Shown piece after piece: positions 22,491-33,456 of a stretch of 64,000 nt of DNA (position 1 is the first letter of the stretch; every line of letters begins with the position of its first letter). The position numbers and the translations under genes were made by a program. The stretch covers positions 38,058,503 through 38,122,502 of the forward strand of contig CM033396.1 of the NCBI GenBank assembly GCA_019426215.1. Direction: 5' to 3'. The stretch is from Buddleja alternifolia (lineage: Eukaryota; Streptophyta; Magnoliopsida; Lamiales; Scrophulariaceae). The notes beneath the pieces were generated by a model. It made no database searches. It saw nothing but the letters and a program-made list of their open reading frames with translations, and was not told the origin of the DNA.

Positions 22491-23942
22491 TTTATTTTTT
22501 GCTGAAAAAGCTTGACACTCTTATCCATTTACTTTTTTTTTTTTTACTATCATTACATTTTTTTTAATTAAATAAACTCCTAAAGTAAGCTTTTATGACT
22601 CCAAAATTCGCAGGCAAGGCAGCAGTCTTCTCCCGTTTAAGCGTGGGCACGTCTAACTTTTGGTAGTAATCTGCCTAAGATCTTTCATTGCTTCAATTTT
22701 TGTACCAAGTCAAAAGTAATATGCAAAAAAAATGTAAAAAATCTAGGATATGGAACTCAATCATGGCAACTGCAAAATCGAGAATGTGGAATTTCAAGAT
22801 AAGGAAATTTACTTTAGGGTACAAAGAATTATTATTAAACATGAGAAAATTATTAGACATAGGCGACACATCAACTTTAGGGCACTAATCACGTAATTAT
22901 TAACCATCCACCCAATGCCCTCACTCCATGTGCCCGCCACTTGTCTATAGACTTGTGGTCATGTGAAGCATTATTAGTTATTCATCTGTAATGGAGAGAC
23001 AATCATGAAACATGCACGAATTAATCTCATTTCTTAGGATGTGATCATATATGATATGAATTTCATATGATTATATATATTTACTGACGCATTTGATTTT
23101 TTTTTTATCGATTTTTTCAGTAAATCCTAATTTTTAAAAGATACTGAAATGAATTAAAATTGTTCAATTTAGGGGTTAGTTTAGGGTTTAGGGTTTTTTT
23201 AGGCTATTAACATATGAGCTTAATTGAGCTACACTATAATGGTTATATAAACTCAATAGGGACAATGAAATTTAGTGGAAACTAATTTAATCTTGATAAT
23301 ATTGGGATTGTGTTTTAATGGATTACACAAATATCACAGTTTGATCATTTTGATATTGTATATAGGAGGTATACTATAGTGGTATAGTGTATATTAACAT
23401 ATGAACTTCATTGAGCTACACTATAATAGTTATATAAACTCAATAGAGATAATGAAATTTAGTGAAAACTGATTTAATCTTGATAATAGGGATTAATTAT
23501 AGTGAAAACTATAATTAGTGAACTTAATTTTATATTTTGACCATTTTGACATTGTATATAGGAGGTGATACTATACTATAGTGGTATAGTGTATATTAAC
23601 ATATGAACATGTTGACGTGTCGGACCGTTCAGTACACGTATTATAAATTGTATAATACACTATAATTAATTTTTATAGAGTATTATACAATTAAAAATCA
23701 CAAAAGTTGATAATTTTTATAGAGTATTATACAATTAAAAATCACAAAAGTTGATAATTTTTATAGAGTATTATACAATTTATTATTAATTAATCACTCA
23801 TATTTATGTTTGGGCCTAGCTTCATATAGAAATTAATTGGTAAAATTTGGTTATTTTGGGCCTAGCTTCTATATAGTAATTAATTGTATAATACACTATG
23901 TGAAGTGCAAAGGCAATCTGCTGTAATTACAGCAGATTGCAC
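22491..23942. repeat. AT-rich MULE1 interior with local tandem repeats
   Basis: A block beginning CATATGAGCTTAATTGAGCT is duplicated at 23211-23300 and 23399-23490. A 44-bp unit containing TATAGAGTATTATACAATTA occurs three times at 23675-23780. A perfect 24-bp palindrome AATCTGCTGTAA/TTACAGCAGATT lies at 23915-23938. No gene was seen. Confidence 0.75.
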
Positions 23943-24582
23943 TAGGGGTGTTCACAAATCGACCGAACCGACCGAGAACCGAAATTTCGGTCCGGACCAA
24001 AAATCGAACCGAAAATTTTGGTTCGGTTTTCGGTTTTTTTTTTTTTGCAAATTTCGGTTTTTCGGTTCAGTTTTCGGTTTAGAGGTTCAGTTCAGTCGGT
24101 TAACCGAAAAACCACATTTTTTATTTTTTATTTTTATTTTATATATAGTATAATATAGACCACAAACTATAAAAAATGTGTTTCCTACTGACAACTTATA
24201 GGAAAATAAAGAAAATGAATTAAAATTAGTCATAATTAAACTTCAATTATTTATTTATATCTAATTTATTTATATCGAAAAATCAAATCGAACCGGTTCA
24301 CTTTTTAATTTCATTATGTCAATTTTAGTTGGCCGTGCTAAACATAATTATAAATATATAAATGTATGCATTTTAAAGAAAGAGTGAACAACAATAGCCA
24401 AAAAACAGTAGCTAGTGGGATTTTTGAAAAAACAATACCAAAAAAACAAAAAAAAAATCGGTTTTAACCGAACCGAACAAAAACGGACCGAACCGGTTAG
24501 TTTTTTAACCGAACCAAACCGACGCTGTTCGGTTCGGTTTTTGGTCCGGTTCGATTAAAAAACCGACCGATGAACACCCCTC
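23943..24582. mobile_element. 640-bp hAT-type MITE with exact 8-bp TSD
   Basis: Ends TAGGGGTGTTC and GAACACCCCTC, flanked by identical GATTGCAC at 23935-23942 and 24583-24590. The interior is full of CCGAAC/GGTTCGG motifs on both strands, so much of the element can fold. It has no transposase and is nested in MULE1. Confidence 0.9.
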
Positions 24583-24590
24583 GATTGCAC

Positions 24591-26260
24591 TATAGTGTAA
24601 TTACATATAGCAGATTGCAAAGTCTGCTGTAATGAACAATATTTAACAATTAAAAGTCTACTTGCATTAAATTTTCATCTTCCAAAATAAAAGTCTACTT
24701 ACATTAAATTGTCCAATACACTAAAAGAAATCATAGAAACAATAATGACACAATTTGAATTTAGAATTTGGTTGGGTTTTTCTTCAATTTCTTGCGTTTT
24801 GTTCTTTTGGATTTTTTCTTGGGAGGTGGTCGCGCCTCTCCAGCGGAAGCCTTTCTTTTCACCATCATTTTCCTTCCATTCACCATCATATTGATAATAT
24901 AAGGGAACCTCAGATATTTTTCTGAAAAAAATAAAAACAAATTAGTATATTCAAAATATCAAAAATAAAAAATAACAAGAGGTTAAACAATTTCTAATGG
25001 GAATATAGCTTAATAGATGCTTATATAAATTCAATCAAATTCAGGAAAATATAAAATATACGGTAAGTGATTTTAACAATGAAATGATCGCAAGAGGATG
25101 AGGGAATAATTTAAATAATCGCTAAATGCTTAGAGTCACAAATAAACAACAAATTATCCTCTTTCAACAACGAAAAATAACAACACATCCTCTTAAAATA
25201 CCACATTGTATGTAACGAACATAATCACAATGCAAGTTCGACTTGAAAACGCGAGCTTTTAGTTAAAATTACGCTTAAATTTATTAATACGAGCAAAATC
25301 ATGGAGAAAATGGGACAGGGGTCATGAGCATCTTAATCAAGAAAATGCAGGCATAGGATATATACCATAGAAACACACTGTACATAATCGGGCAGTTCAT
25401 TATATAGAAAAAGAAAAATGGTAGGTTCATTATATAGAAAAAGAAAATGCAGGCATAGGATATTATATGATTTGTTTTGTACAATTGGAATTTGGTTGTT
25501 TCATGCTTTAGGTGCATCAAATCAGCCTCCAGGCGTATGTTCATAAGTATATGTGCCCATATAGTAATAGTAATTGGGTTGTTTCATGCTTTAAAATGCA
25601 TGAAGTTCAAGAAATAGCTGGCGTATTTTTTATTTTTATTTTTTGGTAAAAAGACAAGCAACAAAAACTAAACAGCCAAGTCATCAAGCATAATAGCATG
25701 TAAATCTCCAGGAGGTCTTTCCCAAATAGCAGCTTTTTCATCCATTTCCTATTTAAACAACAAATTATCCCCTCTTAACAACAACTCATCCTAATTTAAA
25801 CACCACATTGTATATAACAACTCAAACTTTGGGCAAAAATTACCAATTTAAGAAGCTTTTTCCTCTTCAATTGTTCCACATTAATAATTCCCTCTTCAAA
25901 TGTTCAGCTCCAAAAGGACGGATTCTTGGTCGCCGGGATGAACTTATGCCTATGCCGCCGACATTCGGGGGATTAGGCCGAAGCTCCGGAAAAATTGGGG
26001 GTTTTTGTTTTGCACCCTGTTTCCACTGAGAGAGAGAGAGAGAGAGGAGACAGAGAGAGATGCAAATGCGTATCTATCTCTACATCAATCATTGTTTAGG
26101 AGGGTATTTTGGGTAATTACCAATTCTTGAATTTTTTGTTTATTTCTATTTTAGTTTGGATGAAAGGGCATCTCAGTAATTGTTGAGCGTGGGTATTTTC
26201 TATGACTTTTTTTTCCCCTTTCAATTGACTTGGGTGGGTCCAGGTGCTAGAGGCTTAAAA
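24591..26260. other. Right part of MULE1, no intact gene
   Basis: A minus-strand frame around 24700-24890 encodes a very basic stretch (PPPKKKSKRTKRKK) like a nuclear localisation signal, without a recognisable domain. At 25360-25460 a TTCATTATATAGAAAAAGAA block is duplicated locally. Nothing else could be identified. Confidence 0.4.
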
Positions 26261-26372
26261 GATTTCAATTTGGGTGCTATACCCTTAATGATATATGCAA
26301 AAAAGGGCTATTTGCCCAATTGTCCCGGTTGTCCTATAAGGAAACAAGTGCAATTCAAGATTCTTCTATTTT

Positions 26373-27303
26373 AACCCCAACAACATCGACCTCTCACTTT
26401 ATGTGGGCCCTCTCGATGCTGCACCTGGTGCGTATGCACCAGGTGCTGCAGAGGTGACATGTATCACCTCTTTTTATTTCCTTTTTTTTTTCTTTTGAGA
26501 TTTTTTCTTGCCTTTTTCCATTTTCTGTTTTTTCTTTTTTCTCAATTTTATGTTTTAAAAGTTTAAAAAATTGTGTCTTGCTCATCTCTATTTATAATAG
26601 ATGGTGTGCTTATGCGGTTGGACTCAAATAGTTTTATATTATAAATTCAACCGACACGACATGTATAATTAGTAGGCTAAAATTAATCCAACACCAAATA
26701 ATTATATCTTCAAATCAAGCAGTTCGTGTAGGTCGAATTGGATTATATCTTAATAAGAAGCGTTCACAATCCAAATTATTTGATGATTAAAATAAAACTA
26801 GATAATGATAGTACAATATTAAATAGATTAATATTATTTACTCACAACTCAATTTATTTGATGTTGTGAATAATATAGGTTAATTTACACTTTATTATCA
26901 ATATTTTTTTGGTTAAAATATCAAATAATTTAAGTTGTTAACGAGTATAAGTAAAATATAGTAATATATTTTTTTGGTGACACATAAAATTGAAACAAAA
27001 AAACACAAATGGAAAAAGAAAAAAAAAACTCAAAAGAAACAAAACAAAGAAGAAGAAGGAAATAAAGAGGTGACACATGTCACCTCTGCAAACCTGGTGC
27101 ATACACACCAGGTGCATCTTCGAGGAAATCCTTTATGTCAGAGGTCTTGAATTTGAATCCAGGCTGTCACAAATTGTGGCTCTCACCTCCTTTATGGGAT
27201 TAGATAGAGTTTTTATGGCTCAAGACTATAACTGTCAACCCGAATTTATCAGACTAGATATGTAGGGTATCCTCCGACCACTTGAATTAAAAAAGAGAAA
27301 GAA
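26373..27303 (+). mobile_element. SINE-like insertion, split by a MITE
   Basis: The 16-bp direct repeat AAGATTCTTCTATTTT flanks the interval at 26357-26372 and 27304-27319. The right side ends in an A-rich tail (ATTAAAAAAGAGAAAGAA). Subtracting the inner MITE leaves about 220 bp, a normal plant SINE length. A box-B-like TTGAATCC lies at about 27153. Long target duplication, A-rich tail and size together support a SINE; a box A was not confidently seen. Confidence 0.6.
26415..27122. mobile_element. MITE with double-hairpin terminal repeats
   Basis: Terminal inverted repeats of about 65 bp each contain two hairpins: GCACCTGGTGC-GTAT-GCACCAGGTGC (26421-26446) and GAGGTGA...TCACCTC. The right copy at 27067-27118 shows the same pair with small changes. 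The interior is AT-rich and non-coding. It interrupts the SINE-like body near a CTCGA/TTCGA sequence. Confidence 0.8.
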
Positions 27304-27539
27304 AAGATTCTTCTATTTTTCTCCTATACGATTGATGGGCTGAATTGGATTCTCAATTGAAGCTTGATTTTGGTTCAATTTGTGGGCCTCACATTCTCAT
27401 AAAATGTGGGCTAAAAAAATGATAAGGAAAGTTGAGACATACAAATGGAACGGCCCAATAATCAATGTTATGAACAAATATCCAATTATTTGGTTATTCA
27501 TTCGAGTCCAAAATTTTGAATACATTTTGTAGGGCCCCA

Positions 27540-28550
27540 TTACAAGAATTGAAGAAATGGTCGTGACTTATCCACTCAAAACACGTCTTCAAGCATTATT
27601 CATGGACAAGTCTCGAGGGGGCATCTGTAGATAATTAAAATTCACAGCCAATTAAATGTCGACACATGTAAATTAATATCAAATAAATTCATTTATTTAT
27701 ATTTAAGGATTAATAAATTTTATCCCTATATTAAATAATTGATATTAAATATATATTTTATGACCAACCACGAGGCGTCATGTGGCAAGAGACACATAAT
27801 TATGGCAACATTTAATCAATTCTTTCAAATTAAATGATAATTGTCATCTTCTTTTGGTAAATATGATAAATTGTCATCAAATCACATAATTATAACAATT
27901 TAATCATAATTAAATCAAATCAAGCTCTTAAATATCGTAGTGATTGCCAATCAAATTATGGTGATTATGAAAAGGCTTTCACCCCTACAACTATAAATAG
28001 GGGTTCATATTCAAGGATTCATTGACCAATTTGTCAATTTACAAGTGCATTTGAGCAAGAGAAGCATTGGAGAAGTCTTGAAGAATTCTTTCAACTCAAG
28101 TTCATCAAGTTCGAAGAATCTACGGCGTTCTAAACGAAATTCAAGACGTTCGTGGCGTAATTCATCAAGTCTTAGCGTTTAATTCGTAATGAAGTTGTTA
28201 AACCCATGAATTAACGTTATAGAAATTTAAGTCAATTTCAAAAGAGATCGAAACAACGGATCCACCATCAATCTTCATCAAATCATAACGTTTGATTCGA
28301 AATAAAGCACGAAGTCCTCGAAATAATGCTATTAGAAGATTAAATCAATGTTGAAGGAGATTAAAGTACAAGCCCCCCCAAGATTTCAAATCCTACAGAT
28401 CAAGTTATTGAAGTGAAGAATTAGAGGCTAAAATAAGAGATTTGTATCCCATATATCGTTTTGATTTAATAATATTATTTTGTACAATATTTTTCTTGTT
28501 TGTTAAATCGCAGAGATTAAAATTTGTTGTTTGAGGTATTATATTTTACA
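27540..28550 (+). mobile_element. Gypsy-like 3' LTR with polypurine tract, relic
   Basis: CTCGAGGGGGCATC (about 27613-27627) followed by TGTAGATAATTA is a typical polypurine tract/LTR start of plant LTR elements. The presumed LTR runs from 27628 to about 28510-28550. It has TATAAATAGG near 27991 and a transcribed-looking leader rich in CAAG motifs after it. The partner LTR and coding region were not found. Confidence 0.55.
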
Positions 28551-28769
28551 ATCCGAGGGGTATGTGGTACAGAAAATTATGGGGGTCCCTAATAGAAAAC
28601 GTATTGTTTAGAGGACAAAAACACAGAATTATAAGGTCAGTTTGTTCTACATTACATAACTAGCATTTAGGAGCCATTTAAATAAGACGAGACATGGTTG
28701 CAATTTTAACGTCATTGCAAAAAAAAAAAAAAAAAAACTCGCTAATATCGTACTGGGCATGAATTTTAG
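28551..28769. other. Non-coding, ends in a PDR intron acceptor
   Basis: Contains a poly(A) run near 28720. Its last 40 bases correspond to the end of the intron before the PDR exon homologous to 7665-7892. Confidence 0.5.
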
Positions 28770-30021
28770 GAGGAACAAAGCTCTCATCACTGAGTTAAGT
28801 AGCCCTCACCCCGGTATGAAAGATCTGCATTTTCCAACGCAGTATTCGCAGCCTTTACTCAATGTATGGTTTGCCTTTCGAAACAAAACTGGTTATATTG
28901 GCGCAATCCTCTTTATACTGCAGTAAAGATTTTGTATATAACCTTCCTATGTATCTTTCATCATAGGTTCGATGTTCTGGGATCTCGGTTCTAAAATGTA
29001 AGCGTCAAAATTTTAATTAAATTGTTGTGGATCTTTTTACTCTACTCCTATTCTCAAAAATGATTAACTAATGTCTTCATTGTGAAATGACATGTTTTCA
29101 GGAATACTGAAGAAGATATTTTCAATGCTATGGGATCTATGTATAGTTCTGTTTTCCTTCTAGGGATGCAAAGTGCCTCTTCAGTGCAGCCTGTGGTAGC
29201 TGTTGAACGAACCGTCTTTTACTGGGAAGGGGCATCAGGGATGTATTCTGCATTGCCATTTGCCTTTGGACAGGTAACCAAGAAAGATAGACATAAGTTT
29301 CGAGAATTATGTTCTGTCGTCTCAAAGAAACTTTTTTTTTTTTGAAGCAAGTCACAGAGAAACTGTTAGAAATTAAACACGATAATAAGAACATGAAATC
29401 AAAGTGCAAACAATAATTTACATGATCCCCTCAAATGAGGCTACATCCATGGTCGATATGGAAACAACCCGCACCCCACCCCACCCAAAAGAAAAATATT
29501 GACAAGATGTCAAGTGACAATGTCAAAGTTCCATTAATTATATATTTATAATATATATTACTTAAGTGACAATATTTTTTATTTTTTCAGAATAATAACT
29601 TTTAGATGTTTTATAGTGTACTAATTGTGGTTAAGTTGTTACGAGTAATAATTACTGATACGAAAAATTGTGTATACAGTAGTAGTCACTATTGACGATA
29701 CTGAAGTTATGTGTAGAAACAACTCGGTGTAAGGAAATATAGATGTCGCTATATCTATATATGTTTTACTAATTATTCATAGTGGCAACATAAAAACGAT
29801 TCTTGTCGCAAAATAGAAATTATTGCCACTTAATAACAACTTTGATATTGTCACTTAACATTTCATCACTAATATTATTTTTTCTTCTCATGGGGGATTT
29901 CTCAGCCCTATAGGATTTCAAAACGTACTACATTTAATATAATTTCGCCCACTTCAATGTTGCATGACGTTGTCGTTGAAGTACCATATATTTTTGTTCA
30001 AGTTGCCATATACGGAACCAT
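28770..30021 (+). pseudogene. PDR transporter pseudogene, left part
   Basis: Three regions match the gene at 3742-9141. 28770-28997 matches the exon at 7665-7892, with at least two frameshifts (around 28853 and 28955). 29102-29273 matches the exon at 8226-8397, the same 172 nt and open, encoding [12 protein letters not shown] and VVAVERTVFYW. 29969-30021 matches the first 53 nt of the exon at 8499-8753, its acceptor AG lost. Earlier exons are absent. The third exon is interrupted after GGAACCAT by MULE2 and resumes at 50021. The intron at 29274-29968 holds no gene. Confidence 0.9.
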
Positions 30022-30831
30022 GGGAAAATGAGGAGAATGGGCTTAAAATGTATAATGTCCTCATCACAAAGCCCTCATTCTCAAAATAGACCTCCCCCAT
30101 AGTCCTCATCCAAATATTTAACTTGAAATACCTATTTTGCCCTTTCTTTTATTTATTCTAATAATAATAAGAAGAAATCCAATATTTACTTAATACCTAA
30201 ATTAACCTTGATACTCCAATTCTATCCCAGTATCGGTTTGGCTCCAATTCACTTCCAAATTGCCTCGTTCCATCGTCTACAAATTGGCCGTTCCGATTGG
30301 CCGGCCGTTCGTTCCCAAATTGGGCCCATAATATCCCAACGGTGTAGAGGTAAGAGAAATGAGAGTAATGTTATTAAGAATTTGGTTGTTTGAATTTGTT
30401 GGTTGAGTAAAAGTTTGATTGAATGAATTTGTTGGAGATTTTAATGAATTATGTAGACAAGGTGTTTGACAAAATACTTGATAGAGATTTTCTCATTAGT
30501 TTGCATTGAATAGTGTGTTTTTAGGCTCTTAGAATGTGATTTTGTGATTGTAGCATTAATTGGATTGTTATATGTGTGATGGAAATTTGATTGTTTGAAT
30601 TTGTTGGAGATAGAGATGAATTATGTAGACAAGGTGTTCGACGAAATGCTTGATAGAGATTCTCTCATTAATTTGCATTGAAAATGGTGTTTTTAGGCTA
30701 TTTTTTATCAATGCAAAACTTTTGTATTTTGTAATAATAACTGTAATAATTTTTTGTAATAATATTTGATCATTCATTACTAATTGTAGTTTGTAATAAC
30801 TGTGCTTCTTTATTTTATTTTTTCTAGAAAA
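30022..30831 (+). promoter_or_regulatory. MULE2 left end and probable 5' leader of the transposase
   Basis: No gene. A possible leader intron runs from GAG/GTAAGA near 30350 to TTTTTTCTAG at 30827, four bases before the transposase ATG. A locally duplicated segment (TTTGTTGGAGATTTTAATGA... and a related copy about 170 bp on) lies at 30424-30690. No TATA box was assigned. Confidence 0.4.
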
Positions 30832-33456
30832 ATGTCCGAGTTTTTGATATACTATTTATACGATGGTGAGTGGAATATGAAAGTGGGAGACTCTGGAGCT
30901 CGACAATGTGAATGGTTGTCAAGGAATAAATATAAAATGCTGAGTTTTCTCCTAACTGGAGTTAATCCACAGTCGATTACACATTCTGAATTTTTCCATC
31001 TCATGTTTGAATTTGCTCCTTTTGAATGGAAGAATTATGAAGTTGTAGTAAGTTACATTCCATCCTCTTGTAACATTGGTAATCCGGTATACATCGAGAC
31101 CGATATTGACGTGAAGCATTATTTGGTGGACTCATGTCCAGTGACGAAAAGGCGAAGCATTCTGCATGTGGAACTTTTAATGAAAGATGTTGAAGGAAAA
31201 AAAATCAAGTTTGAAAATGAGATTGAGATGGAGAATGAGAAGTATTATTTTGAAAAGGAGTTAGAGAATGATTATACATCTGCCCCTGGTCGGCCTGGTG
31301 TTGTTTTAAGCAAGCCCACCTCCCTGCCCGTATCGAAAGCCTCTGCACCCACTCCTTCTAAACCCAATCCACTATTGAGTCCTCATTATTATGTGGACAA
31401 TGAGAAATCAATGTCTGATGCAACCACTCCTTATAAATTCAGCCCCAATCCACTTTCTAGTCCTTCTCCCTGTGTGGAAAATCTGAATGCAAAGCCTGAT
31501 GCAAGCCACTATTTTGAAAAAGTGAACTCAAGGCGTGATGCAACCGCTTCGCTTATTTCCACCCCATGTTCGTACAAAGTTCACTCTGCTCCCTTCCACC
31601 GGTCAGATTTCGTAGATGAAGCTAGTGACGAAAAGAGTATTGGAACCTTCAGCTTTGATGACGGTCTAGATCTTGTGATTGGTCAGGAATTCACCAGCAA
31701 GGAAGAGGTGAAAGACTTGGTTAACAATTCAGCGCGTAAGTTATGTTTCAATGTTGTAGTAGCTAAGTCGAATAAAAAAGCCTTGGCATATAAGTGTAAA
31801 GTCCCTGATTGCAAGTGGAGTATTCGTGCGGCAATTACTAGAAGGTCCCCATTTTTCTCGTTGCGAACTCATAATAACATCCATACATGCGGCCCTACAT
31901 TGTTAAAGCGCCGTGAAAGGTGCTCTTCAAGAGCAGTTGCTAGATTTTTGTTAAAAACTTTCGCATGTCAGTTAAGCGCACCACCTCCAAAGGTAATAGG
32001 AGAAATGATCAATAAGGGTGGCATTGACGTTTCTTACTACAAAGCTAGGCGTGGTAGAAACATTGCTAGAGATTCTATTAGGGGTGATCCTTGGCTTAGT
32101 TATGAGATGCTTCCGAGATATTTGTATATGTTGGAGAAAGTGAATGAGGGCACGGTTACTCATTTGCGTAAAGATGCGAATAACATTTTCCAGTCGTTGT
32201 TCTTTGCGTTGGGAGCATGCATTGAAGGTTTTGCGTCCATGAAGAAAGTTCTTGTTATTGACGACACACATTTGAAGACCAAGTATAATGGAGTATTACT
32301 TGTTTGTATTGCGGAAGATGGAAATAAACATCAGTATCCACTTGCATTTGGCGTGGTAAGTAAAGAATGCGATGAAACTTGGATTTGGTTCTTGGAGAAA
32401 CTTCGGGATGATGTCATACCTGATTCTGACGATTTGGTCATCATTTTTGATAGGCATGCATCTATTAAAAATGCCGTTCAGAAAGTTTACCCAAGGTCTT
32501 CCCATGGATACTGTACCTATCATATATCCCAAAATCTTAAGAACTATGTTTCTACCGGTAGGGGCCTTAAGCAAAAGAAGCAGGCAAAGGACCACATTGT
32601 AACGAAGTTTATTGTTTGCACTGAATCATATACTGAGCCCGAATTTGAAAGACTCTTTAGTGACCTCGAAAGAAGACAGCCTGTTTCAAATCTTAAGTAC
32701 CATGAGTATCTTAAAGACACACTTGCTGTGAAAGAGCATTGGGCGCGTTGTTACTCTAATGGTGCACGATACAATAATATGACAACGAATGGAGTGGAAT
32801 CTATTAATGCCGTGTTGACTATTGCGAGATCATATCCGTTGATTCTTTTGTTGGATGAGATTGTGAAGTTAATAACTATGTTGTTCAACAAGCACCGTAA
32901 CGAAGCTGCAGCCGAGTCCTTGTCACAAAACCTCACTCCTGAAGTCGAGAGAACGATGCATGCAAGGAAGAGACAATCCACTTTCTTTAAAACGCGCGTC
33001 TTGAATAAGAGCACAGGTGAGTACATTGTTGAGTGTGGCACTGAAACATTCTTTGTTGACTTGCAAGCAAAAAAATGTACTTGCAGGGTTTCTGACATTG
33101 ATCATATCCCGTGCGCTCATGCCATTTCAGCATATAATGGTTTAGGGGATGATGATGCCCTTCTCAATTTAATCTCTAAGTATTATTTGAAACAAACATG
33201 GGCTTCGACTTATGTTAGAACTATATACTCCGTCCCTAGTGAGCCGTCTGAGTGGATCATCCCCGCTGAAATAGAGGCGAATGTTGTTGAAGCTCCTCCT
33301 TGCGTAGAAAAACGTGGAGCGATTCGAAAACTACGATATCAATCTGGTGGAGAAAAAGGAAAAAACCACAAAAAACATGTGAAAGACGAGAAATCCTCAC
33401 GTGTTTGCACAGCGAGTGGACTGGTCGTGTGTAGTAATAAAGTGGATTTTTTTTAA
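30832..33456 (+). CDS. MURA-type MULE transposase, C-terminus altered by insertion
   Basis: An uninterrupted frame open from 30802. The ATG at 30832 is preferred because it follows a splice-acceptor-like CTAG, giving 874 residues. Numbering from 30802: an unrecognised N-terminal region (1-145); a Pro/Ser-rich linker (146-260); a MuDR zinc-finger region with C332, C337, H361, C363; and the MULE transposase core with D487 in VLVIDDTHLKT, D550 in VIIFDRHASI and E666 in TNGVESINAV, the DDE triad. The SWIM zinc finger CTCRVSDIDHIPCAH follows (C759, C761, C771, H773). The enzyme would cut and join MULE ends. From about residue 862 the last 23 residues are read from the LTR of an inserted gypsy derivative; beyond that insertion the original frame resumes at 39163 and stops at 39175-39177. 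All catalytic and zinc ligands seen are present, so activity is possible. Confidence 0.92.
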   Translation: MSEFLIYYLYDGEWNMKVGDSGARQCEWLSRNKYKMLSFLLTGVNPQSITHSEFFHLMFEFAPFEWKNYEVVVSYIPSSCNIGNPVYIETDIDVKHYLVDSCPVTKRRSILHVELLMKDVEGKKIKFENEIEMENEKYYFEKELENDYTSAPGRPGVVLSKPTSLPVSKASAPTPSKPNPLLSPHYYVDNEKSMSDATTPYKFSPNPLSSPSPCVENLNAKPDASHYFEKVNSRRDATASLISTPCSYKVHSAPFHRSDFVDEASDEKSIGTFSFDDGLDLVIGQEFTSKEEVKDLVNNSARKLCFNVVVAKSNKKALAYKCKVPDCKWSIRAAITRRSPFFSLRTHNNIHTCGPTLLKRRERCSSRAVARFLLKTFACQLSAPPPKVIGEMINKGGIDVSYYKARRGRNIARDSIRGDPWLSYEMLPRYLYMLEKVNEGTVTHLRKDANNIFQSLFFALGACIEGFASMKKVLVIDDTHLKTKYNGVLLVCIAEDGNKHQYPLAFGVVSKECDETWIWFLEKLRDDVIPDSDDLVIIFDRHASIKNAVQKVYPRSSHGYCTYHISQNLKNYVSTGRGLKQKKQAKDHIVTKFIVCTESYTEPEFERLFSDLERRQPVSNLKYHEYLKDTLAVKEHWARCYSNGARYNNMTTNGVESINAVLTIARSYPLILLLDEIVKLITMLFNKHRNEAAAESLSQNLTPEVERTMHARKRQSTFFKTRVLNKSTGEYIVECGTETFFVDLQAKKCTCRVSDIDHIPCAHAISAYNGLGDDDALLNLISKYYLKQTWASTYVRTIYSVPSEPSEWIIPAEIEANVVEAPPCVEKRGAIRKLRYQSGGEKGKNHKKHVKDEKSSRVCTASGLVVCSNKVDFF

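Larger units (their letters stand above)
18385..26326. mobile_element. MULE1, 7.9-kb degraded Mutator-like element
   Basis: The terminal inverted repeats align over about 60 bp. The left end starts GGGAAAATTAAGCTAATAGC and continues CCCTTTTTGCAT and ATAGCACCC. The right end in reverse complement starts GGGACAATTGGGCAAATAGC with the same following motifs. The GGGAAA... AAATAGCCC start is typical of plant MULE ends. Flanking GGTTGTCATT (18375-18384) and GGTTGTCCTA (26327-26336) agree at 8 of 10 positions, matching a worn 9-10 bp MULE target duplication. CT/GA tracts near both ends (18782-18795 and 26029-26046) are also mirrored. No transposase was found. Contents are an acidic coding relic, a 400-bp tandem array, an RNase H relic and a hAT-like MITE. 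Confidence 0.75.
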
